Source: JAFGXT01 sp963677165 (GTDB lineage: Bacteria > Verrucomicrobiota > Lentisphaeria > Victivallales > SZUA-371). Taken from it: 64,000 nt of DNA. The stretch is from NCBI GenBank assembly GCA_963677165.2, contig CAXXSX010000002.1, positions 4,526,001 through 4,590,000 of the forward strand, in the 5' to 3' direction. Under the pieces are notes generated by a model. It worked only from the letters and a program-made list of their open reading frames with translations. It was not told the origin of the DNA and ran no database searches. The position numbers and the translations under genes are program-made. Positions 45,921-53,975 of this stretch are shown piece after piece; the first letter of the stretch is position 1, and the number at the start of each line of letters is the position of its first letter.

Positions 45921-46607
45921 TTAAGGAACGATATAGTCATTAAAGTCGCACATATCCTGAGTTATTTCAGCTTTTTTAAGAGATTCCACATGGCCGTCCA
46001 CAAAGAGACAGTTGCTTTTCTTATTATGTAGAATCCATCCCCATGGATTGGAATCTGTGCTATTTATGTATCTCCAGCCGGTGAAATTGTCGGCGGCACA
46101 AGCAAAGTAGTAAGTTATGTCGGTTGAACTGACGATATAGCTGTCCGTAAGAAATATCTGATGGGAAGCATTTTTTACTTTACATAATTTCAACCAGCCG
46201 GCGGTTCCTTTGCTAATCCAGTGCTTATAATTGCATATCCGCACATATGATGTAATTGCACTTGGTCGTCCGTGGTTTGTATTGACTGGTATTGCTTCTG
46301 GACAATTCCAGAAATTTGCGTAATTTTTCTGGCTTTCCTCTGGAAGATATTTGCCGTTGCATAAGCACTGCCATCCCCAGCGCCACCGCTGTTTGCCATC
46401 CCAGTCTGCCGCTTTTGTAGTAGTACCATAGTCGGATGCGTAGTTGAAATGAGCCAGTCCCATCGTTTTTTGTATGTTGACGCATTTGATACTTTTGGCT
46501 ACTCTTCGGGCTTTGCCTAATGCAGGAAGAAGCATTGACGCCAGAATTGCTATTATTGCTATAACGACCAGCAATTCTATGAGCGTGAAATCATGTTTAC
46601 TTTTCAT
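45921..46607 (-). CDS. PulG-like pseudopilin with H-X9-DG box
   Basis: In this 228-residue protein MKSKHD precedes FTLIELLVVIAIIAILASML (prepilin signature, Glu5 present), followed by LLPALGKARRVAKSIKCVN. The C-terminal box HNKKSNCLFVDGHVE is an H-X9-DG motif. It lies between the LacI regulator (55 bp) and two secreted GH84-like enzymes (25 bp), the same position in the operon as in the other loci. The middle of the protein is unrelated at first sight to the other copies. Confidence 0.9.
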   Translation of the reverse strand: MKSKHDFTLIELLVVIAIIAILASMLLPALGKARRVAKSIKCVNIQKTMGLAHFNYASDYGTTTKAADWDGKQRWRWGWQCLCNGKYLPEESQKNYANFWNCPEAIPVNTNHGRPSAITSYVRICNYKHWISKGTAGWLKLCKVKNASHQIFLTDSYIVSSTDITYYFACAADNFTGWRYINSTDSNPWGWILHNKKSNCLFVDGHVESLKKAEITQDMCDFNDYIVP

Positions 46608-46662
46608 TGTTGACTCCTGATTATTGTTTAATGTTAGGAAATTCTTTTTTGATTATTATTGT

Positions 46663-47727
46663 TCATGACTTTTGTAATTCGACAGAACGAGTTGATTTAC
46701 GCTCGATTATTGTACATGAGGAGTAGGTTTGATCCAGTATCCCTTTCACCTCTTCAAGCTTTTTGCGATTTTCGACAATATCAATAAGCGCAGTGGCTGC
46801 AATTTCACCCTGTTTGTCCATTTCAGTATCGACAGAGGTCAGCGGAATTGAATTCCACTTGGACAGCTGGCTGTTGCCGGTGGCTACAACATTGATCTCT
46901 TCGGGACATTTGATGTTGTTTTCTGTCAGTACGGCCAAAAAACCGCAGCACGCCTGATCGCTGGCTATAAATGCGTCGTATCGTTTGTCTGCCGGTGATT
47001 TTAACCATTCCTGTGCCGCTGTCTTTCCATCGTCGAATTCATTAATTCCCTCAAACAAGACATGCAGGACTTCAAGATATTCACTATGATTGTCTTTGAA
47101 TTTATTTACACTTTTCATAAAAAGATTATGCAATTGATTGTAATATCCTCCAACACAAATACGTCGGTCACCCAGTTCAGCCAGAAGTTCAATCAGATTT
47201 ACATAGGTGTCAAGCATATTGTTACGCAAAGCTAATACATTGTCAGGATATTCTTCACCGCCGATCACGATAAAGGGGATACCGCTATTCTGCAGTTTTG
47301 ATAAAGCCAGCGGACTGGTCTGTCCCGCAACCAGAACACCGTCAAAACAATTCTGCTGCATCTTCTTTGGCACCAGAAACTCCGACATCTTGGTTTGGTC
47401 ATAAGTTGCCACCAGGGTATGATATCCAAAACTCTGAAATGTTTGCTGGGCTGAATTCAACATTTCGCCAAAATAACTGTTGGCGATCCCAAGAGTTGCT
47501 TTCGAAGATATAATAAAACCCATCTGATAGGTTTTATTGGTTGACAGGGCACGGGCGGAGCTCTTGGGTTCAAAATTATACTTTTGGATTGTCGCCAGAA
47601 TTCGTTCGCGGGTTTGTGCTCCAACTTTAGAGCGTCCGTTCAATACACATGAAACAGAAGACTTGGAAACTCCCGCATATCTTGCGATATCGCTTATTGT
47701 CACTTGTGATGATTTTTTTGTCTGCAT
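46663..47727 (-). CDS. LacI family transcriptional regulator of the GH84-like operon
   Basis: This 354-residue protein has HTH VTISDIARYAGVSKSSVSCVL (9-29), hinge region KYNFEPKSSARALSTNKTY and a ligand domain from 67 (MGFIISSKATLGIANSYFG; INVVATGNSQLSKWNSIPLTSV). The upstream DNA holds a consensus promoter (TTGACA-N17-TATACT) and two AAACCGGTTT sites, the typical LacI half-site arrangement with a central CG. It probably represses its own operon: pseudopilin, two GH84-like enzymes, GNAT-like protein. Confidence 0.94.
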   Translation of the reverse strand: MQTKKSSQVTISDIARYAGVSKSSVSCVLNGRSKVGAQTRERILATIQKYNFEPKSSARALSTNKTYQMGFIISSKATLGIANSYFGEMLNSAQQTFQSFGYHTLVATYDQTKMSEFLVPKKMQQNCFDGVLVAGQTSPLALSKLQNSGIPFIVIGGEEYPDNVLALRNNMLDTYVNLIELLAELGDRRICVGGYYNQLHNLFMKSVNKFKDNHSEYLEVLHVLFEGINEFDDGKTAAQEWLKSPADKRYDAFIASDQACCGFLAVLTENNIKCPEEINVVATGNSQLSKWNSIPLTSVDTEMDKQGEIAATALIDIVENRKKLEEVKGILDQTYSSCTIIERKSTRSVELQKS

Positions 47728-47762
47728 TTTTATTTATTTATTCTGATTTACTTGATTTTTGT

Positions 47763-47807
47763 AAACCGGTTTTTGTAGTTCGTTTACGAGTTTTAGTAAA
47801 CCGGTTT
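47763..47807 (-). promoter_or_regulatory. Two LacI-type operators (AAACCGGTTT)
   Basis: AAACCGGTTT occurs at 47763-47772 and 47798-47807, 35 bp apart. Each is preceded by GT on the plus strand, with a half-site CGTTTACG between them. The distal one lies just downstream of the -10 box, in the initial transcribed region. Confidence 0.72.
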
Positions 47808-47822
47808 GCCTTATATTGAATA

Positions 47823-47851
47823 AGTATAATATATTTTAAATTCATTGTCAA
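47823..47851 (-). promoter_or_regulatory. Sigma70-like promoter of the LacI-GH84 operon
   Basis: On the minus strand TTGACA (47846-47851), a 17-bp spacer and TATACT (47823-47828) are near consensus. The start of transcription would fall near 47816, directly ahead of the first AAACCGGTTT operator. Confidence 0.75.
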
Positions 47852-47929
47852 TAGAAAAATGGAAGATTTGTACTGTTTTTCTATTTTTTTATTGTTCTTA
47901 TATGGTATGTAATTAGTTACACACCTCGC

Positions 47930-48544
47930 TCACAGACTGCTTTGCTTTTCTTCGGGAAGTTGGTATTTTATTAAAAGTGAAATAATTTTATCAATATCCT
48001 GTTTTAATAAAGTATAGGCTTTTATACTTTCCTCATTAACCAGATAATTGTGAATATAGATCTTCAATCCAAGACTTCTAAAGTAATATTCGGGAAGTCT
48101 CTTGAATGCCTTTTTAGCATTTTCATGTTCCCAAAAAAGTTTCCATTGATCAATTGTTTCAGGAGAGTAATTATCATATCCTTTCATTGATTCATATCTT
48201 ATAGTTTGTTTTGATTTAGCTGATAGAACCTGAAATCTTTCCTTAGACGAAGAATATACCATCGGAAACATTTGTGGAAGGACTTTTAGTGTGAAATTAA
48301 TATTTAACCTTAAATGTAATTTTTCAGGTTCTGTATCAATGTTTGAATACCCCAGCTCGGTCCCAATAAAACTGCCTTTTGACTTAACTAAAATGCCTTC
48401 TCTCCACGGCTCAATGTCCCAGCGATTCTTTGTTACTCGTTTAATCTTCATAATCAGTTCCACCGCATCATCCGCTTGTTGCTTGGTCAGTGCTAATGAA
48501 GAGAATGATAAAATCAAGCTTAATAGAAAAATAGCAGTTTTCAT
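47930..48544 (-). CDS. Secreted protein of unknown function
   Basis: This 204-residue protein has a signal peptide (MKTAIFLLSLILSFSSLALT). The mature part is hydrophilic and mostly helical toward the C-terminus (NEESIKAYTLLKQDIDKIIS). No motif is recognised. It is 16 bp downstream of the anchored 170-residue protein gene on the same strand, so the two are likely co-transcribed. The base composition is AT-rich compared with neighbouring enzymes. Confidence 0.68.
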   Translation of the reverse strand: MKTAIFLLSLILSFSSLALTKQQADDAVELIMKIKRVTKNRWDIEPWREGILVKSKGSFIGTELGYSNIDTEPEKLHLRLNINFTLKVLPQMFPMVYSSSKERFQVLSAKSKQTIRYESMKGYDNYSPETIDQWKLFWEHENAKKAFKRLPEYYFRSLGLKIYIHNYLVNEESIKAYTLLKQDIDKIISLLIKYQLPEEKQSSL

Positions 48545-48560
48545 AATTTAGCCTTGCGTT

Positions 48561-49073
48561 CTATCGTTTGCCCTTGAGTGTATATTCATCAATCAGAATT
48601 GCCAGTTTGGGAATCTTTCGAGGCAGTTCCAAGCCGGTTTTCCTAAGTTTTTTTATTCTGGCTGGCGCGGTCGTTAGAGGAGAGCCGGTGGCGTGATAGA
48701 TATAAATCAGCCAAAGTTTTCCATCGGGTAAATGTTGTAACGTAAAAGCACTTTCGGCATTCTTATCTTTGCATTTAAGAAAGCATGTGCAGTTTTGGGG
48801 ATCAGCCATACCTGGTAAGAAGTTATTATGCAATTTATATGCTTTTTTATAATCCTTCTCGTATTTGTATCCCATTCCCTCCAGTTCTGATTTGAGATGA
48901 TCTATCCAGTCAGATAACTCTTTCGGCTGTAACTCAATTATTCCATAATCAATAGAGTAGACTGAACCAACAGTATAAGTATGTCTTATATAGATGGAGT
49001 CAAGTAGAAATAGAACAACTGCAATAACCGCGATAACCGCAATGATTGTTTTTATTGAATTTTTTCTATTCAC
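48561..49073 (-). CDS. N-terminally anchored protein of unknown function
   Basis: This 170-residue protein has one transmembrane helix at about 8-25 (IKTIIAVIAVIAVVLFLL) followed by an extracytoplasmic domain. That domain contains CTCFLKCK (about 100) with three cysteines and ends in basic residues. No family is recognised. The preceding region 49074-49286 carries only repeat family A copy 2. Confidence 0.65.
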   Translation of the reverse strand: MNRKNSIKTIIAVIAVIAVVLFLLDSIYIRHTYTVGSVYSIDYGIIELQPKELSDWIDHLKSELEGMGYKYEKDYKKAYKLHNNFLPGMADPQNCTCFLKCKDKNAESAFTLQHLPDGKLWLIYIYHATGSPLTTAPARIKKLRKTGLELPRKIPKLAILIDEYTLKGKR

Positions 49074-49203
49074 CTTGGAGTTTCCATAATTTAATACTAT
49101 AAATTATAGGTATTATTCAAAATATCAATAAACTATATTGAAAACGCTTAGCAAAAATATTCTTTTTAAGAAGTGACCCAATATTAAACCCGATATGTTT
49201 AAT

Positions 49204-49269
49204 TTTCGCTTCCGTATGGAGCGTTAGCGACTGAAGGTTGAAGCGGTACTAACGCCGTTCGTCGTACGG
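49204..49269 (-). repeat. Dispersed repeat family A, copy 2
   Basis: These 66 bp are the inverted-orientation counterpart of 23683-23748. On the minus strand they begin CCGTACGACGAACGGCGTTAG and end in GAAGCGAAAA. They lie between the rpsT terminator and the 170-residue protein gene. Confidence 0.5.
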
Positions 49270-49286
49270 ACAATAAAATCCGGGCA

Positions 49287-49329
49287 CAAAAAAACCGTTC
49301 TCTCGAATGGGGTGGGAAAGAACGGTTTT
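49287..49329 (-). terminator. Intrinsic terminator of rpsT
   Basis: AAAACCGTTCT (49291-49301) and AGAACGGTTTT (49319-49329) form an 11-bp stem. On the minus strand the downstream arm runs on into TTT, and the hairpin begins 22 bp after the rpsT stop. Confidence 0.82.
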
Positions 49330-49351
49330 CTATAAACTTATAAAAAATAAG

Positions 49352-49615
49352 TTATGCCATGGAAGCAACCAGCTTCTGGAGCTGAGATTTCTTTCTGGCT
49401 ACTTTATTTTTGTGGTACAAACCAGCTTTGACATTCTTATCGAGTCTGGATTCACATGCTTTCAGCATTTCAGCAGCTTTTTCTGCGTCGTTAGCTTCAA
49501 CAGCAGCACGAAGATTTTTTTCTGCGGTAAAATACATGCTCTTCTTTGCTCTGTTTGCGATGTGTTTCAGTTTGCTGGTTTTGAGTCTTTTCAGTGCCTG
49601 TTTGCTATGTGCCAT
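49352..49615 (-). CDS. rpsT: 30S ribosomal protein S20
   Basis: This 87-residue, strongly basic protein has the S20 layout: MAHSKQALKRLKTSKLKHIA, a long helical bundle (NRAKKSMYFTAEKNLRAAVE), and the conserved NKVARKKSQLQKLV C-terminus. Its length is normal. The ribosome site AAAGGTG precedes the ATG. A perfect TATAAT lies about 85 nt upstream and an intrinsic terminator directly downstream, so it is monocistronic. S20 binds 16S rRNA early in 30S assembly. Confidence 0.96.
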   Translation of the reverse strand: MAHSKQALKRLKTSKLKHIANRAKKSMYFTAEKNLRAAVEANDAEKAAEMLKACESRLDKNVKAGLYHKNKVARKKSQLQKLVASMA

Positions 49616-49699
49616 TTAACTATTCACCTTTTGCTGTTTATCTAAATATCTATATTTATGCTACGTTCTGAGACTGAGACTTTCTCAAAAGTTTATACT

Positions 49700-49705
49700 A
49701 TTATA
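49700..49705 (-). promoter_or_regulatory. rpsT promoter -10 box
   Basis: TATAAT on the minus strand lies 84 nt upstream of the rpsT start codon. GACTTG 17 bp further upstream is only a weak -35 match. Confidence 0.5.
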
Positions 49706-49743
49706 ACATTTTTTGCATTATTCAAGTCACAAACTCATAAACT

Positions 49744-50949
49744 TCAAAGTTTTTGCCGGTTTTTGGGGGATGAAGATGTTTTTTTATCCGTTGCCAGCAT
49801 TTGTCGGCGCAAATACATTGCGGCGCCGCGTACGGTACCATACTGATCAAGTTTGGAAAAATCAATCAGAAGATTGTCCGCAGTTCCAAGAACACAGTTC
49901 AGTCGCAGTGAATGCGTAATCTTGTCTACCAGAAATTTTCCGAGAGCAGCCAGTTCTCCCGCTATTATTATGTGAGATGGATTCAGTAGGGTGGCCGCTA
50001 TGGTTAGTCCTCTGGCAAGATAATCGCAGATTTCATCCGCTATTATTTCCGCTGCCCGGTCTCTATGAACACATTCCAGAAAATATTTCAGCGAAAATGG
50101 CTCATTGCGTAATTCTGTTTCTACATTATTTGCCAGAGTCTCTTCTACTCGACGTCGTATTCCCGCTTCTCCTACCAATGCTTCGAGACATCCTCGGTTA
50201 CCGCAACGGCATAACGGCCCTTGTGGAACCATTACTAAATGACCGATTTCCATGCCGCGTCCGCTGTTTCCAATAAACAATTCATCGTCTTTAATAAATC
50301 CGGCTCCGATTCCGTCGCCACTGTTTAACAGGAGCATTCCCGCCGATGAATCCAGGTGACGCGTCAGGTATTCCATGTAGGTAAGAGCCATGGTCCTCGG
50401 TAATACCAACGCGGGCATGGCACAGATATGTTCCAGCCAGGAACGCGACCGGACATTTTTCCAGACCGGAACATTAACCGCTTTCAACGATACACCGGTA
50501 TCCATATCAACCAATCCGGGATCAACCAGGCAGACACCACGAACCAGGGACCAATCCGAACCGGCCGTCTCGTGCAGACGTTCCAGCGTAGCCCGAATTT
50601 CTATTTTTGCATCATCGGGAGTGCTGCGTTTCCCTGCCTCAAGTTCGACTTTATACAGAATATCTCCCGTCATATTACAGATAATGCCAAGGGTCTGTCG
50701 ATACTGAAAATCAATTCCGGCTATCCAGAAATGATCAGGGTTAAAATGAAGCATTGGGGCCCGGCGTCCGGTTTTTCTGCCGATTCTGTCGGGCTCAATC
50801 AATATGCCTTTTCTTATTAGCGAGTCTACCGCCTTGATTACGCTGGCCGGTCGAGTATTCAGCAAGGTGTTTAGCTCCGGTCTGGTAATCTGACCGGCAC
50901 GAGTAACTGCTTGTATAATCTGTTGTTGTAATTCTTGTTGTGTTTTCAT
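49744..50949 (-). CDS. ROK family transcriptional regulator (NagC/XylR type)
   Basis: In this 401-residue protein an N-terminal winged helix (about 5-60; RAGQITRPELNTLLNTRPASVIKAVDSL) is followed by a ROK sugar-kinase-like domain. The zinc motif GHLVMVPQGPLCRCGNRGCLEALVG (about 235-260) has the H and three Cys of ROK proteins. The ATP-binding pattern of true ROK kinases (DxGxT near 75) is not clear (AGIDFQYRQTLG), so it is a regulator and not a kinase. It is divergent from the epimerase gene; GTATT/AATAC repeats in the shared region may be its operators. Confidence 0.9.
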   Translation of the reverse strand: MKTQQELQQQIIQAVTRAGQITRPELNTLLNTRPASVIKAVDSLIRKGILIEPDRIGRKTGRRAPMLHFNPDHFWIAGIDFQYRQTLGIICNMTGDILYKVELEAGKRSTPDDAKIEIRATLERLHETAGSDWSLVRGVCLVDPGLVDMDTGVSLKAVNVPVWKNVRSRSWLEHICAMPALVLPRTMALTYMEYLTRHLDSSAGMLLLNSGDGIGAGFIKDDELFIGNSGRGMEIGHLVMVPQGPLCRCGNRGCLEALVGEAGIRRRVEETLANNVETELRNEPFSLKYFLECVHRDRAAEIIADEICDYLARGLTIAATLLNPSHIIIAGELAALGKFLVDKITHSLRLNCVLGTADNLLIDFSKLDQYGTVRGAAMYLRRQMLATDKKTSSSPKNRQKL

Positions 50950-50967
50950 AATATTTAAATCGTTATC

Positions 50968-51026
50968 GTATTAAAAAATACAATATAATTCCCAAAATAC
51001 AATACTAAAAACTCGTTTGCGTATTG
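50968..51026. promoter_or_regulatory. Shared regulatory region with GTATT/AATAC repeats
   Basis: GTATT-AAAA-AATAC (50968-50981) and CAATAC-N15-GTATTG (51000-51026) are two inverted repeats of one motif, with one more AATAC at 50996-51000. They lie between the divergent ROK regulator and epimerase genes. NagC-type ROK proteins bind AT-rich TATTTT/AAAATA-like inverted repeats. Confidence 0.45.
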
Positions 51027-51089
51027 AATAATAATAATAAATACCTTATGATTGGTTTTATAACCACAAACTCTAACAGGAGATCAATC

Positions 51090-52019
51090 ATGAAGGTATT
51101 AGTTTTCGGAGGAACCGGTTGGGTTGGACATAGAATCGCACTGAATTTCGCGTCTGCTGGACACGATGTAACAATTTGTTCAAGAGGTGGCAAGAAAGAG
51201 TTTACCCCATCAGTGGCCGCTTTGCCGATGATTCAGGCTGATAAAAATGAAGAAACCGAGCTGGCTCAAATTTTTGCTTCTGCTGCATACGATATTATTG
51301 TCGATTCTGTTCCGAGCGAGAAGTCCATACAGGGAATTGTCCGTCATGCCAAGGGTCTCAAGCACTATATACATTGCAGTTCTACCGGTGGTTATGCTCC
51401 GCTGTCGTTTGTTCCGGGTAATGAAACCATGCCGTACAACGGTTATGATGCCGGATGGATACAGAAAAAAAACGTAGATGAACTGGTTATGGAATTATGT
51501 AATAAAGAAGGTTTTCCAGCCACCGTAATTCGTCCATGTTATATTTCCGGCCCCGGTAAGCTTCCAATGGATAACATGGGCGGACGCCGTGAGGATTTTA
51601 TCGCTGACATTATTGCCGGACGGGAACTGGATGTAGTGAATGACGGACAAGCCCTGTTGCAACCGATACACGTTGACGATTTGGCAGAGTCATTTCTGTT
51701 AGCCTCTCGGGTGCCGGATGTTTGCATTGGCCAGATTTATAACATTTGTCTTGACCATGCTGTAACCCTCAATCAGTATTTCAAAATTACCGCCGAGGCT
51801 TTTGGAACAACCCCGAAAATAAATTATTTGCCGCTTAACGATATGCTGGAAAAATATGCCGGCAATATCTACGATGTAGGTTTGCGGTTCCTTGCACTGC
51901 ACATGTGTTTTGATCCATCAAAAGCCAAAGCTCATCTTGGTTATGCTCCAAAGCATACCCCGGAAGAAACGATTATCGAAAACGCGCTTTGGGCAGCAGA
52001 AATTACAACAGCTAAATAA
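51090..52019 (+). CDS. NAD-dependent epimerase/dehydratase (atypical SDR)
   Basis: This is a 309-residue protein from the ATG at 51090, which has AGGAGA upstream; an earlier in-frame ATG (51024) lacks such a site and would add 22 unrelated residues. The Rossmann motif KVLVFGGTGWVG is at the N-terminus. The middle part HCSSTGGYAPLSFVPGNE carries the Ser region. The usual YxxxK is not evident (YDAGWIQKKN), so it may be an atypical SDR or a binding protein. RPCYISGPGKLPMDN and QPIHVDDLAESFLLA fit the family. It is probably regulated by the divergent ROK protein and followed by an ABM-type gene. Confidence 0.87.
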   Translation: MKVLVFGGTGWVGHRIALNFASAGHDVTICSRGGKKEFTPSVAALPMIQADKNEETELAQIFASAAYDIIVDSVPSEKSIQGIVRHAKGLKHYIHCSSTGGYAPLSFVPGNETMPYNGYDAGWIQKKNVDELVMELCNKEGFPATVIRPCYISGPGKLPMDNMGGRREDFIADIIAGRELDVVNDGQALLQPIHVDDLAESFLLASRVPDVCIGQIYNICLDHAVTLNQYFKITAEAFGTTPKINYLPLNDMLEKYAGNIYDVGLRFLALHMCFDPSKAKAHLGYAPKHTPEETIIENALWAAEITTAK

Positions 52020-52029
52020 TGAAACAAAC

Positions 52030-52326
52030 ATGGAACAAGAAATATCTATTGTTGTGACGCTGACTGTTGCTTCTGAATACAGCGATGAATTCAAGGGTAA
52101 ATTACCAGGGCTGGTGGAGCAAACCCGTAAAGAATCAGGAAATGTCTTTTATATTCCTCATATTGTTCCCGAGGCCTCTGATAAATTTGTATTCTATGAA
52201 CGCTGGGCCGATCAGGCGGCGTTGGACTACCATATGGATCAGCCATATCTGAAAGATTTTCTGGCATATTGCGAAGCATCAAAAATATCAGTTAACTCAA
52301 CGATATGTCGGGAAATTAAGTATTAA
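52030..52326 (+). CDS. Antibiotic-biosynthesis-monooxygenase (ABM) domain protein
   Basis: This 98-residue protein (MEQEISIVVTLTVASEYSDE) has the ABM dimeric alpha-beta-barrel pattern: FKGKLPGLVEQTRKESGN, a central FVFYERWADQAALDYHM and a closing helix (PYLKDFLAYC). These are small oxidoreductase or ligand-handling proteins such as YgiN. The ATG is 10 nt after the epimerase stop. No clear ribosome site precedes it, so translation may depend on the upstream gene. Confidence 0.85.
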   Translation: MEQEISIVVTLTVASEYSDEFKGKLPGLVEQTRKESGNVFYIPHIVPEASDKFVFYERWADQAALDYHMDQPYLKDFLAYCEASKISVNSTICREIKY

Positions 52327-52342
52327 GGTGTTCCGCCCACAG

Positions 52343-52582
52343 ATGATTGACTCCAAACCTCATTTTGTTGAGATCAAATGGCAGGACGCAAATCAGGCCA
52401 TGCACACGGTATTCGAAAAGGATACCCTTGGAAAGCTGAAGTATACAAAATCTGGTAAGGTCAATCTCCAGATGCAGGAATTTCTCGCAGATCAGGACGA
52501 CGTTTACCCGGCTTTACACGCGTTGAAGTGTGCGTTAGCCGGATATGATCGGTATCAAAAATTTAGATTGTTTGGCGACTGA
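52343..52582 (+). CDS. Hypothetical protein, C-terminus duplicated elsewhere
   Basis: About 79 residues are read from the ATG at 52343; a GTG at 52328 is an alternative, 1 nt after the ABM stop. The protein has no known motif. Its C-terminal part (PALHALKCALAGYDRY) recurs 1.7 kb downstream at 54219-54284. Coding potential is moderate. The repeat contains a hairpin (CCGGC...GCCGG), so part of the frame may reflect a mobile sequence. Confidence 0.5.
   Translation: MIDSKPHFVEIKWQDANQAMHTVFEKDTLGKLKYTKSGKVNLQMQEFLADQDDVYPALHALKCALAGYDRYQKFRLFGD
52490..52555 (+). repeat. Direct repeat D1
   Basis: These 66 bp match 54219-54284 at 56 positions; the core CCGGC...GGTAT (52508-52555) has only 3 mismatches. 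The core folds into a hairpin with closing CCGGC/GCCGG. Confidence 0.7.
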
Positions 52583-52718
52583 CCCTACAATTCTCCTTCA
52601 CAATCGAATCCAACTATAAATTTAATAATAGAATATAAAAATGTGTATCTATTCCTGTTATTTGCCGTTATTGTAACTTCATCCCGTGGGTTCTGACTCA
52701 GTTATTTCGTTATGTATT

Positions 52719-53975
52719 TCAAAATCTATCGATACACAATCCCACGAATACTAATTTGCCATTGTGATCAATTGTAATATCTTTGCCTCGATACTCTAAA
52801 TTTGTACAATCACCTGGATTATCAAAAGAGTCGTAGAGTACTACTCCAGTTTCTACAGATAGTTGATCTGCACCAAAACAAGACCTAATATTTCCTGATG
52901 AGTCAAGGGATGTTAAAAATATTTTTTTATTTGCTGATCCACATATATATATGTTACCAGCATCATCAACGGTTAAACTTGAGGGAGAAACTTTTTCTAA
53001 AAATCTATAATTAATGATGCGTTTGCCATCACCGCTAAAAGATGTATCCAGGGTACCATCTAGTTCATGTTTGCTAATTATAATTGATTTATCAGGAATT
53101 CCATTTGAGTTATCAGTAATTCCATAGCCTAGTACGTAGATCTTGTCACCGAATATTTTAATTTTTGTTGTGCGCAATGAAAACGTATTATAAATCACTG
53201 TCATCATACCATTATTACAAAATGAATCGTCTAGTTTTCCATTTACATCACACCTTGATATGAAATAGCCTAAGCATCTATCAATATATATTGGTCCACC
53301 AACATAAATTCTACCTAATGAGTCTATATCTATTTGATTTGGAGTAATATTATGTACTTCATCAAAAGTATGTGTAAAAGTATCAAGTTTTCCAGTGTTA
53401 CTATTGTAGACCAATAATTCTCTGGTTTTATTACTAGCTATTCCCGGAACATGTTCAGTAACCGCTATATAAATATTGTCGGGGTGAAGTGCTAATTCTC
53501 GACAACCGTGTACCTTGCCGCCAAATGCAATACCTTCCTCTCCAAAATTGTGGTCTAAAAGACCTTTTTTAGATAAGCCTGCAAGAAATGGGCGATAGTA
53601 GCTTGGTTCATAGTTATAGCTAGTTCCAGATACGACAGCTTTCATATCCTCTGAAACATGTAAGCCAGCTATTTCATACGTAAATTGCTCAGAAGATTGC
53701 ATTTGACAAATAGCATACCCCTGTTGTCCAAATGAAACATCAAACTTGCCGTTCCAGCCATTTAAACGTCCGACAAAGATCTTTCCATCTTTTCTGGGGC
53801 TAATACGATATATGACTCCAGCAATAAAAATATGATCATCCTTGGCTATGACTCTTTCCCCATTGGTTTCACCGAACCCATATGCACATGACTGACCTAT
53901 CCCAGAATTAAAATCTGGGTCAGAAACCCCTAAAGAATCAATTCTGCCTATTACCGCTCTATTGCGAGACTCCAT
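52719..53975 (-). CDS. Delta-60-repeat type beta-propeller-like protein
   Basis: This 418-residue protein has no signal peptide. It contains repeated units with D(x)2F(x)G and GKLD(T/D)SF signatures: DPDFNSGIGQS, GKFDVSFGQQG, GKLDDSFCNNG, GTLDTSFSGDG. These are delta-60 repeats that form a propeller-like fold. GGGGGGAG precedes the ATG as ribosome site. It is AT-rich against its neighbours, lies between direct repeats D1 and D2, and is downstream of the P-loop ATPase gene on the same strand. A recognition or scaffold role is plausible; no enzymatic motif is seen. Confidence 0.82.
   Translation of the reverse strand: MESRNRAVIGRIDSLGVSDPDFNSGIGQSCAYGFGETNGERVIAKDDHIFIAGVIYRISPRKDGKIFVGRLNGWNGKFDVSFGQQGYAICQMQSSEQFTYEIAGLHVSEDMKAVVSGTSYNYEPSYYRPFLAGLSKKGLLDHNFGEEGIAFGGKVHGCRELALHPDNIYIAVTEHVPGIASNKTRELLVYNSNTGKLDTFTHTFDEVHNITPNQIDIDSLGRIYVGGPIYIDRCLGYFISRCDVNGKLDDSFCNNGMMTVIYNTFSLRTTKIKIFGDKIYVLGYGITDNSNGIPDKSIIISKHELDGTLDTSFSGDGKRIINYRFLEKVSPSSLTVDDAGNIYICGSANKKIFLTSLDSSGNIRSCFGADQLSVETGVVLYDSFDNPGDCTNLEYRGKDITIDHNGKLVFVGLCIDRF

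Noticed and set aside
49744..50949. Functional ROK sugar kinase
   Set aside because: The protein has an N-terminal winged helix and lacks a clear DxGxT-type phosphate-binding loop, which fits a regulator.
52508..52555. Integron attC site
   Set aside because: A hairpin with GCGTTAGCC exists, but the outer boxes do not fit RYYYAAC/GTTRRRY well, no integrase is visible, and the copy lies inside a coding frame. Kept only as a repeat.
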